Assembly: GCA_021767885.1 (NCBI GenBank)
Contig: JAASSM010000187.1
Coordinates: forward strand, 1 to 5,217
Source of the DNA: a bacterium
GTDB lineage: Bacteria; Krumholzibacteriota; Krumholzibacteria; LZORAL124-64-63
Length of the DNA: 5,217 nucleotides
Direction: 5' to 3'
The notes beneath the pieces were generated by a model. It worked only from the letters and a program-made list of their open reading frames with translations, had not been told where the DNA came from and did no database searches. This document shows positions 1 to 5,217 of this stretch, one piece after another (positions within the stretch are counted from its first letter, which is position 1; each line of letters begins with the position of its first letter). The position numbers were made by a program, and so were the translations under genes.

Positions 1-2
1 CG

Positions 3-10
3 TCCTTCCT
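3..10 (-). promoter_or_regulatory. Probable ribosome binding site of a gene beyond the left edge
   Basis: On the minus strand this reads AGGAAGGA, a strong purine-rich Shine-Dalgarno match, about 22 bases after the glgE stop codon. No convincing start codon follows inside the window. An ATG at 18-16 lies upstream of the site rather than at the right distance below it, so the expected start codon falls just off the edge. The inference is that a further gene is co-transcribed with glgM and glgE. A branching enzyme or another glycogen gene would fit, but nothing in the sequence identifies it. Confidence 0.5.
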
Positions 11-31
11 GCCGGCATCGCGGAGGCGCGA

Positions 32-2047
32 TCACATGTAGTAGTCGAAGTCGTGCTCGGTGCGCACGTGGCGGCGCAGGCGGAAGACGTGCGCCGGCAG
101 CGACGGGTCGAGCTCGACGTAGTTGCGCGGCCCCTGCCAGAGGAAGCGCTGGTCGTCCAGCAGGTCGTGCAGCTGGTAGACGTCGCGCGGGCCCAGGTCC
201 AGGGCGTCCAGGGGCAGCTCCACCCAGCCGCTGTGCCGGTGGTGCGGATCGAGGTTGGCCACCACGATGATCACGTTCTCGCGGCCGTCTGCACCGGGCG
301 CGCTCTTGCTGTAGCAGAGCAGGTGCTCGTTGTCCGTGGCGTGGAAGCGCAGGCTGGCGTTGCCGTGCAGCGCGGGGTTCTCCCGCCGGATGGCGTTCAG
401 CCGCGTCAGCAGCGGGGCCAGCGTGTCGGGCTGGTCCCAGTCGCGGACACGCACCTGGTACTTCTCCGAGTCGAGGTACTCCTCGCCACCGGGCAGGGCC
501 TCGTTCTCGTAGAGCTCGAAGCCGCTGTAGATGCCGTAGCTCGCGGCCAGGGTGCTGGCCAGCACCGCGCGCACGCGGAAGGCCGGCTTGCCGCCGAACT
601 GCAGGTACTGCGGCAGGATGTCCGGGGTGTTGGCGAAGAAGTTGGGCCGGAAGAAGTCGCTCACCGGCGGCCGGGTGATCTCCGTGAGGTACTCCTGCAG
701 CTCGTCGGCGGTGTTGCGCCAGGTGAAGTACGTGTAGCTCTGGTCGAAGCCCGCCTTGGCCAGCGCGTACATGAGCTTGGGGCGGGTGAAGGCCTCCGAG
801 AGGAAGACCGTCTCCGGGTACTGCGCCTTGACCGCGGCGATGAGCCACTGCCAGAAGCGGATGGGCTTGGTGTGCGGGTTGTCCACGCGGAAGATGCCCA
901 CGCCGCGCTCGCACCAGAAGAGGGTGACCTCGAGCAGTGCCTGCCACAGCTCCTGCCAGTCCTCGGTGTCGAAGTTCAGCGGGTAGATGTCCTGGTACTT
1001 CTTGGGCGGATTCTCGGCGTACTGGATGCTGCCGTCGGGCCGCCGCCGGAAGAACGAGGGATGCTCCGTGACCCAGGGATGATCCGGCGCGCACTGGAAG
1101 GCCAGGTCCAGGGCCACCTCCAGGCCCAGCTCGCGGGCCCGCTGCCCGAAGAAGGCGAAGTCCTCCAGGGAGCCCAGGTCCGGATGGATGGCCGTGTGGC
1201 CGCCGCTCGGCGCGCCGATGGCCCAGGGGCTGCCCGGATCCTCCGGCCCCGGGGTCAGGGTGTTGTTGGGGCCCTTGCGGTGCGCGTGGCCGATGGGGTG
1301 GATGGGCGGCAGGTAGACCACGTCGAAGCCCATGGCCGCCACGGCGGGCAGCCGCTCCGCCGCCGCACGCAGGCCCGGGCCCGTGCCCACCTCGGCGGCC
1401 GCCGAGCGCGGGAAGTACTCGTACCAGGCACCGGTGCGCGCCCGCTCGCGGCCGGTGTCCACGCGCAGGACCAGCTGGTAGACGGTCTGGCGGCTGCGAT
1501 CGGCATGGCGGCGCATCAGGCGCGCCAGGTCCGGCGCCGACACCAGCGCCACCGCGTCCTCGATCTCCTGCTCGGCCACGAGCAGCTCCGCCGCGTTGCG
1601 CAGCCGCGTGCGCTCGGCGCCCTCGGCCCGGCCGGCGGCCGCCTCCAGCAGCCCGCGTCCCTCCTGCAGCTCCACGGCCACGTCCTGGCCCGCGGCCACC
1701 TTCTTCTGCAGGCCGTCCAGCCAGGAGGCGAAGGGATCGAGCCAGCCGGCCACGGTGTACTCGTGGGCCCGGAGCGTCTCGATGGTGAAGGAGGCCTCCC
1801 AGCGATCGTTCCGCACGTGCCGCATGAAGACCTCGGTCCACTGCGCCGCACCGGCGGGACGGTGACGCAGGACCACGGCGATGCGGTCGTGGCCGTCGGT
1901 GACCGCGTCCACGCTCACGCGGACGCTCTCGCCCACGGTCCGCTTGATGGGGAAGCGTCCGTGCTCGAGGCAGGGCTCCAGGTTCTCCAGCCAGACGCGG
2001 CCGGCCTCGGCCAGCACGGGGATGGGCGGTTCGGCATGCGGGCTCAT
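32..2047 (-). CDS. glgE: GlgE: α-1,4-glucan:maltose-1-phosphate maltosyltransferase (GH13_3)
   Basis: This cytosolic enzyme of 671 aa transfers maltosyl units from α-maltose-1-phosphate to the non-reducing end of α-1,4-glucans, releasing phosphate (EC 2.4.99.16). The length matches characterised actinobacterial GlgEs (about 675-700 aa). An N-terminal β-sandwich domain (about 1-105) is followed by a charged helical insert (about 105-190), a (β/α)8 catalytic barrel (about 200-560) and a C-terminal β domain. Family motifs are PPIHPIG (247-253) and [14 protein letters not shown] (343-356). The expected catalytic residues are present: nucleophile Asp389 in FRVDNP, acid/base Glu418 in FLSEAF and Asp476 in NTPDIL. 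From memory of the Streptomyces enzyme, the donor-pocket residues also align: Lys258, Gln318, Asn346, Lys349, Asn390, Lys529 and Tyr530. The ATG at 2047 is chosen because it overlaps the glgM stop, has AAGGAGA upstream and gives the family N-terminus. The same frame stays open far upstream, but that extension is an arginine/glycine-rich shadow of glgM. The function call is firm; physiological flux is inferred. Confidence 0.97.
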   Translation of the reverse strand: MSPHAEPPIPVLAEAGRVWLENLEPCLEHGRFPIKRTVGESVRVSVDAVTDGHDRIAVVLRHRPAGAAQWTEVFMRHVRNDRWEASFTIETLRAHEYTVAGWLDPFASWLDGLQKKVAAGQDVAVELQEGRGLLEAAAGRAEGAERTRLRNAAELLVAEQEIEDAVALVSAPDLARLMRRHADRSRQTVYQLVLRVDTGRERARTGAWYEYFPRSAAAEVGTGPGLRAAAERLPAVAAMGFDVVYLPPIHPIGHAHRKGPNNTLTPGPEDPGSPWAIGAPSGGHTAIHPDLGSLEDFAFFGQRARELGLEVALDLAFQCAPDHPWVTEHPSFFRRRPDGSIQYAENPPKKYQDIYPLNFDTEDWQELWQALLEVTLFWCERGVGIFRVDNPHTKPIRFWQWLIAAVKAQYPETVFLSEAFTRPKLMYALAKAGFDQSYTYFTWRNTADELQEYLTEITRPPVSDFFRPNFFANTPDILPQYLQFGGKPAFRVRAVLASTLAASYGIYSGFELYENEALPGGEEYLDSEKYQVRVRDWDQPDTLAPLLTRLNAIRRENPALHGNASLRFHATDNEHLLCYSKSAPGADGRENVIIVVANLDPHHRHSGWVELPLDALDLGPRDVYQLHDLLDDQRFLWQGPRNYVELDPSLPAHVFRLRRHVRTEHDFDYYM
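2044..2047 (-). other. ATGA stop/start overlap coupling glgM to glgE
   Basis: Read on the minus strand, these four bases are ATGA. The glgE ATG occupies 2047-2045 and the glgM TGA occupies 2046-2044. This overlap is a classic arrangement for termination-reinitiation coupling. It fits production of the two enzymes together, because the product of the first is the donor substrate of the second. The overlap is seen directly; coupling is inferred. Confidence 0.9.
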
Positions 2048-3276
2048 GCAGGCGTCTCCTTCCCGGCTGCGGCGGCGATGGCGCCGCGGTAGACCTCGCG
2101 GACCTTGCGGGCGATGGCGTCCCAGCCGAACTCGGCCTGGACGCGCCGGCGGCCGGCCAGGCCCATCTGGCGCGCGCGCTCGGGATCCTCCAGGATCCCG
2201 GCCATGGCGTCGGCCAGCCCCGCTGCGAAGGCGTCGGGATCGTCCGGCTCCGGATCGGTGGACGACCGCGCCCGCAGCGGCACCAGCTCGCCCGTCTCCC
2301 CGGGCACGACCACGTCCGGGATGCCGCCCACCCGGCTGGCCACCACCGGGGTCTCGCAGGCCATGGCCTCGAGGTTGATGATGCCGAAGGGCTCGTACAC
2401 CGACGGGCAGCAGAACACCGCCGCGTGGCTGTAGAGCGCCACGGCGGTCTCGCGCGAGACCATCTCCTCGATCCACACCACGTGGGGCCGCTCGGTGCGC
2501 AGGGTCTCCACGGCGGCGACCACCTCGGCCGCCAGCTCGGGGGTGTCCGCCCCGCCGGCGCACAGCACCACCTGCACCTCCGGCGGCAGCCGGCGCGCGG
2601 CGGCCAGGAAGTGGCCGATGCCCTTCTGACGCGTGATGCGGCCGAGGAAGAGCACGTACGGCACGGTGGGATCCACGCCGTAGCGGCGCAGCTCCTCGGG
2701 TTCGTCCACGCGGTGATAGACCTGCGGGTCGATGCCGTTGGGGATCACGGTGACGCGGTCGGCGGGCAGGCCGAAGAGCCGCTGGATGGCCTCGCGATCG
2801 GCGCGCGAGACGGCGATCACCGCGTCGGCCAGGGTGAGCGTCTGGCGCTCGATCCAGGCGGAGAGGTCGTACCCGCGTCCGAGCTGCTCACGCTTCCAGG
2901 GACGCAGGGGCTCCAGCGAGTGCACCGTGACCACCAGGGGCACGCCGTACGCCAGGCGCGCCAGCACGCCGGCGAAGTGCGAGTACCAGGTATGGCAGTG
3001 GACCACGTCCGCGCCCGGCGGCATGGCCATCATCTGCAGGTTGGTGTGCAGCGCATCGAGGGCGCCGCGGGCGCGGCCGGGATTGTCCGCCAGCATGGCC
3101 GCGCCGTAGGGCAGGCCGCGCACCGGCGGCCGGGCCGCGGGCTCCTGCTGGTCGCCGAAGCAGAGGACCTCGGTGGGCTCGAGGCGGGCCATCTCGCGGG
3201 CGAGGTGCTCGACGTGCACCCCGGCGCCACCGTAGACGTGGGGCGGGTACTCGCGGGTGAGCATGAGGACGTTCAT
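2044..3276 (-). CDS. glgM: GT4 Corynebacterium-type glycogen synthase; probable α-maltose-1-phosphate synthase GlgM
   Basis: This is a cytosolic GT-B fold retaining glycosyltransferase of 410 aa, close to the family size (about 387-410). The N-terminal half opens with [20 protein letters not shown] (6-25), the acceptor/donor glycine loop of this family. It also carries [11 protein letters not shown] (93-103) and the signature [10 protein letters not shown] (119-128). The C-terminal nucleotide-sugar domain has GRITRQKG (212-219), with Arg213 and Lys218 placed for the donor phosphates, and the E-X7-E motif (Glu295, Glu303) in [12 protein letters not shown]. The mycobacterial homologue (Rv1212c, GlgM) joins ADP-glucose to glucose-1-phosphate to make α-maltose-1-phosphate. 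The corynebacterial one has been called glycogen synthase GlgA. Direct overlap with glgE favours the GlgM role, but this is inference because sequence alone does not separate the two acceptor preferences. The start at 3276 gives the canonical N-terminus and has GGAGGT ten bases upstream. It is the first gene of the minus-strand unit. Confidence 0.93.
   Translation of the reverse strand: MNVLMLTREYPPHVYGGAGVHVEHLAREMARLEPTEVLCFGDQQEPAARPPVRGLPYGAAMLADNPGRARGALDALHTNLQMMAMPPGADVVHCHTWYSHFAGVLARLAYGVPLVVTVHSLEPLRPWKREQLGRGYDLSAWIERQTLTLADAVIAVSRADREAIQRLFGLPADRVTVIPNGIDPQVYHRVDEPEELRRYGVDPTVPYVLFLGRITRQKGIGHFLAAARRLPPEVQVVLCAGGADTPELAAEVVAAVETLRTERPHVVWIEEMVSRETAVALYSHAAVFCCPSVYEPFGIINLEAMACETPVVASRVGGIPDVVVPGETGELVPLRARSSTDPEPDDPDAFAAGLADAMAGILEDPERARQMGLAGRRRVQAEFGWDAIARKVREVYRGAIAAAAGKETPA
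2055..2061 (-). promoter_or_regulatory. glgE ribosome binding site within the end of glgM
   Basis: The minus strand reads AAGGAGA, seven bases upstream of the glgE ATG and inside the last codons of glgM (Gly-Lys-Glu-Thr). This strong site at standard spacing settles the glgE start at 2047. It also allows independent initiation in addition to coupling through the ATGA overlap. Confidence 0.85.
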
Positions 3277-3286
3277 GGCTGGCGGG

Positions 3287-3292
3287 ACCTCC
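3287..3292 (-). promoter_or_regulatory. glgM ribosome binding site
   Basis: The minus strand reads GGAGGT, ten bases before the glgM ATG at 3276. The match to the anti-Shine-Dalgarno is excellent and the spacing slightly long. It supports the start that yields the conserved [13 protein letters not shown]-terminus. Confidence 0.8.
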
Positions 3293-3311
3293 GTGGCGCC
3301 GTTGCGACGAG

Positions 3312-3339
3312 GCCGCGCCTCGCACCGGCGAGCCGCGGC
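3312..3339. repeat. Intergenic inverted repeat: 12-bp stem, one mismatch, 4-base loop
   Basis: The left arm at 3312-3323 (GCCGCGCCTCGC) pairs with the right arm at 3328-3339 (GCGAGCCGCGGC) in 11 of 12 positions. The single C-C mismatch is 3318 against 3333, and the loop is 3324-3327 (ACCG). No T-run follows on either strand, so it is not a standard intrinsic terminator. It lies about 20 bases upstream of the glgM ribosome site and just downstream of the candidate glgM promoter. It could therefore be a 5'-leader stem or an operator-like dyad. GC-rich DNA makes short dyads common, but one this long and tight is less expected. Confidence 0.65.
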
Positions 3340-3352
3340 ATTCCGGGATCAC

Positions 3353-3381
3353 ACGCTAGCCGCATCCGCTCGAAGGGCCAA
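3353..3381 (-). promoter_or_regulatory. Candidate sigma70-type promoter for glgM-glgE
   Basis: On the minus strand, TTGGCC (3381-3376, four of six to the -35 consensus) is followed after exactly 17 bases by TAGCGT (3358-3353). The latter keeps the T, A and final T of the -10 consensus. Transcription would begin near 3346, giving a leader of about 70 bases that includes the 3312-3339 stem. The match is moderate and made by eye. In DNA this GC-rich, promoters often deviate from consensus, so this is only a candidate. Confidence 0.3.
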
Positions 3382-3426
3382 CCGGCGAAGTGGCAGGACC
3401 GGCGCTCCGGCGCTTTCGTGGGCGCC

Positions 3427-5217
3427 ATGAGAATCTGGCCCGGACATCCCTACCCGCTGGGTGCCACGTACGACGGCGTGGGCACCAACTTCTCCCTCTT
3501 CTCCGAGGTGGCCGAGCGCGTGGAGCTCTGCCTCTTCGGCCCGGACGGCCGCGAGCAGCGCGTGGACCTGCCCGAGGTCACCGGCTTCTGCTGGCACGGC
3601 TACCTGCCCGACGTGGGGCCCGGCCAGCTCTATGGCTACCGCGTCCACGGGCCGTACGACCCCGCCCACGGTCTGCGCTGCCAGCCGGAGAAGCTGCTGA
3701 TCGACCCCTACGCCAAGGCCATCAGCGGCCAGGTGGACTGGCACGAGGCGGCCTTCCCCTATCACTTCGGCCACCCGGACACGCGCAACCCCCTGGACAG
3801 TTCCCCCTACGTGCCGCGGGCGGTGGTGACCAACCCCTACTTCGACTGGCGCGGCGACGTCTCGCCGGCCCGTCCCCTGGACGAGCTGGTGATCTACGAG
3901 GCCCACGTCAAGGGCCTGACCGCGACGCACCCGGACCTGCCGCCGGAGCTGCGCGGCACCTACGCCGGCCTCGCCCACCCCGCGGTGATCGAGTACCTGC
4001 AGGGGCTGGGCGTCAACGCCATCGAGCTGCAGCCGGTGCACCACTTCCTGCACGACGCCCACCTCATCGACCGCGGCCTGCGCAACTACTGGGGCTACAA
4101 CACGCTGGGCTACTTCGCCCCCCACGACGAGTACGCCGCCCACGGCCGCCACGGCCAGCAGGTCCAGGAGTTCAAGCAGATGGTGCAGGCCCTGCACGAG
4201 GGCGGCATCGAGGTGATCCTCGACGTGGTCTACAACCACACCTGCGAGGGCAACCACCTCGGGCCCATGCTCGGGTTCAAGGGCATCGACAACCAGGCCT
4301 ACTACCGCCTCACCGACGACCGCCGCTACTACATGGACTACACCGGCACCGGCAACAGCCTGAACATGCGGCACCCCCACGTCCTGCAGCTGATCATGGA
4401 CTCGCTCCGCTACTGGATCACCGAGATGCACGTGGACGGCTTCCGCTTCGACCTGGCCGCCACCCTGGCCCGCGAGCTGCACGACGTGGACCGCCTCTCC
4501 TCCTTCCTCGACCTCATCCAGCAGGACCCCACCGTCAGCCAGGTCAAGCTCATCGCCGAGCCCTGGGACGTGGGCGAGGGCGGCTACCAGGTGGGCAACT
4601 TCCCGCCGCTGTGGTCGGAGTGGAACGGCAAGTACCGCGACTGCATCCGCGACTTCTGGCGGGGGCAGGACCAGACCCTGGCCGAGTTCGCCTCCCGCCT
4701 GACCGGCAGCAGCGACCTCTACGAGAACACCGGCCGCCGCCCCTACGCGAGCATCAACTTCATCACCGCCCACGACGGCTTCACCCTGCGCGACCTGGTC
4801 AGCTACAACGAGAAGCACAACGAGGCCAACGGCGACGAGAACCGCGACGGCGAGGACCACAACCGCTCCTGGAACTGCGGCGCCGAGGGCCCCACCGACC
4901 AGCCCGAGGTCCTCGCCCTGCGCGCCCGGCAGCAGCGGAACCTGCTGGCCACGCTCATGCTCTCCCAGGGCGTGCCCATGCTGCTGATGGGCGACGAGGT
5001 GGGCCGCACCCAGCAGGGCAACAACAACACCTACTGCCAGGACAACGAGCTCAGCTGGTTCGACTGGGAGGAGGCCGACACCGGCCTGCTGGGGTTCTGC
5101 CGCCGGCTCATCGCCTTCCGCCACGCGCACCCGGTGTTCCGCCGGCGCGGCTGGTTCCAGGGACGGCCGGTACCCGAGGGCAAGGTGGACGACGCCGCCT
5201 GGTTCACCCCCGACGGC
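3427..5217 (+). CDS. glgX: GlgX: glycogen debranching enzyme (GH13_11), 3' end cut by the window
   Basis: This is an isoamylase-type enzyme that hydrolyses α-1,6 branch linkages, preferring the short branches of phosphorylase-limit dextrin (EC 3.2.1.196), in cytosolic glycogen turnover. The frame is open for 597 codons to the window edge. The family is usually about 650-720 aa, so roughly 60-120 C-terminal residues are missing. The N-terminal [20 protein letters not shown] (1-20) and following CBM48 β-sandwich (about 9-95) are typical of GlgX. The barrel carries DVVYNHT (266-272), DGFRFD with nucleophile Asp342, LIAEPWD with acid/base Glu378, and ITAHD with Asp450, so the catalytic triad is complete. 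The ATG at 3427 is chosen because it gives the conserved N-terminus. An in-frame GTG at 3418 would add only three residues, and neither has a clear Shine-Dalgarno site. It is transcribed away from glgM-glgE, so the two units probably share control DNA. A TreX-like name is used for some homologues, but the debranching role is secure. Confidence 0.96.
   Translation, partial: MRIWPGHPYPLGATYDGVGTNFSLFSEVAERVELCLFGPDGREQRVDLPEVTGFCWHGYLPDVGPGQLYGYRVHGPYDPAHGLRCQPEKLLIDPYAKAISGQVDWHEAAFPYHFGHPDTRNPLDSSPYVPRAVVTNPYFDWRGDVSPARPLDELVIYEAHVKGLTATHPDLPPELRGTYAGLAHPAVIEYLQGLGVNAIELQPVHHFLHDAHLIDRGLRNYWGYNTLGYFAPHDEYAAHGRHGQQVQEFKQMVQALHEGGIEVILDVVYNHTCEGNHLGPMLGFKGIDNQAYYRLTDDRRYYMDYTGTGNSLNMRHPHVLQLIMDSLRYWITEMHVDGFRFDLAATLARELHDVDRLSSFLDLIQQDPTVSQVKLIAEPWDVGEGGYQVGNFPPLWSEWNGKYRDCIRDFWRGQDQTLAEFASRLTGSSDLYENTGRRPYASINFITAHDGFTLRDLVSYNEKHNEANGDENRDGEDHNRSWNCGAEGPTDQPEVLALRARQQRNLLATLMLSQGVPMLLMGDEVGRTQQGNNNTYCQDNELSWFDWEEADTGLLGFCRRLIAFRHAHPVFRRRGWFQGRPVPEGKVDDAAWFTPDG

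Larger units (their letters stand above)
3277..3426. promoter_or_regulatory. Divergent intergenic control region between glgM and glgX
   Basis: This 150-bp spacer must hold the promoters for both the glgM-glgE unit (leftward) and glgX (rightward). It contains the glgM ribosome site, a 28-base hairpin (3312-3339), a candidate leftward promoter (3353-3381) and three copies of the 7-mer ACCGGCG (3324-3330, 3381-3387, 3398-3404), with a near copy at 3406-3412. I see no convincing -10/-35 pair for glgX and no gene inside it. A divergent arrangement allows one regulator to control synthesis and debranching together, but no known operator is recognised. Confidence 0.7.

Noticed and set aside
53..2092. 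679-codon plus-strand open frame opposite glgE
   Set aside because: Its product is a low-complexity Val/Ala/Gly/Arg/Leu-rich sequence with no recognisable domain, and it lies wholly antisense to a gene with a complete catalytic signature. Strong G/C bias at third positions suppresses stops on the opposite strand.
2181..2200. Perfect 8-bp inverted repeat with 4-base loop (two GGATCC copies) inside glgM
   Set aside because: It encodes the ordinary protein segment GILEDPE in a surface helix region and has no U-run. It is probably a chance result of codon choice.
2048..2563. 172-residue N-terminal extension of glgE in the same frame
   Set aside because: It overlaps glgM in another frame, is an arginine/glycine/proline-rich shadow, and has no counterpart in GlgE. 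The overlap ATG at 2047 with its ribosome site explains the true start.
3312..3339. Reading the intergenic stem as an intrinsic terminator
   Set aside because: Neither strand has a T-tract after the stem, and it sits in front of genes on both sides rather than behind one.
2888..3352. 154-codon minus-strand frame spanning the glgM start and the spacer
   Set aside because: Out of frame with glgM, arginine/proline/alanine-rich, and without domain or ribosome site. It is a composition artefact.
3349..5130. 593-codon minus-strand open frame opposite glgX
   Set aside because: Same explanation: a repetitive Val/Gly/Ala/His/Leu composition that mirrors the codons of glgX, with no domain recognised. 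The plus strand encodes an unmistakable GlgX.
1..5217. Hidden defence, mobile, CRISPR, tRNA or novel multi-gene system
   Set aside because: Nearly every base is accounted for by three intact or edge-cut metabolic genes and one 150-bp spacer. I saw no phage, transposase, direct-repeat array or RNA gene signature on either strand.

Overview
The window is a compact α-glucan (glycogen) metabolism locus from a bacterium with very G+C-rich DNA (roughly 70% by eye, with codon third positions almost all G or C). No rRNA, tRNA, mobile element, CRISPR array or recent transfer signature is visible. The taxon cannot be fixed from this sequence alone. The protein families are best known from actinobacteria, but the same gene set also occurs in high-GC proteobacteria. 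My weak leaning is a high-GC gammaproteobacterium or similar.

Layout: two genes lie on the minus strand and are read right to left. The first (2044-3276) is a GT4 enzyme of the Corynebacterium-type glycogen synthase family, whose mycobacterial member is the maltose-1-phosphate synthase GlgM. The second (32-2047) is GlgE, the maltosyltransferase that polymerises maltose-1-phosphate into α-1,4-glucan. They overlap by four bases (ATGA) and are probably translationally coupled. A strong ribosome-binding-site-like sequence at 3-10, after the glgE stop, suggests the operon continues past the left edge. A 150-bp intergenic region (3277-3426) separates this pair from a divergent plus-strand gene, glgX (3427 to beyond 5217), a GH13 debranching enzyme cut by the right edge. 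The intergenic region holds a near-perfect 12-bp-stem hairpin (3312-3339) and a candidate sigma70-type promoter firing toward glgM.

How the genes fit together: ADP-glucose and glucose-1-phosphate would be joined by GlgM to give α-maltose-1-phosphate. GlgE would transfer the maltosyl unit to a growing linear glucan, a branching enzyme (not in view) would add branches, and GlgX would trim short outer branches during turnover or maturation. This is the GlgM-GlgE route to glycogen known from mycobacteria. All three enzymes keep their recognised catalytic residues and look intact as far as they are visible. I find no undescribed system here. The points worth a second look are the tight glgM-glgE coupling and the structured divergent control region.
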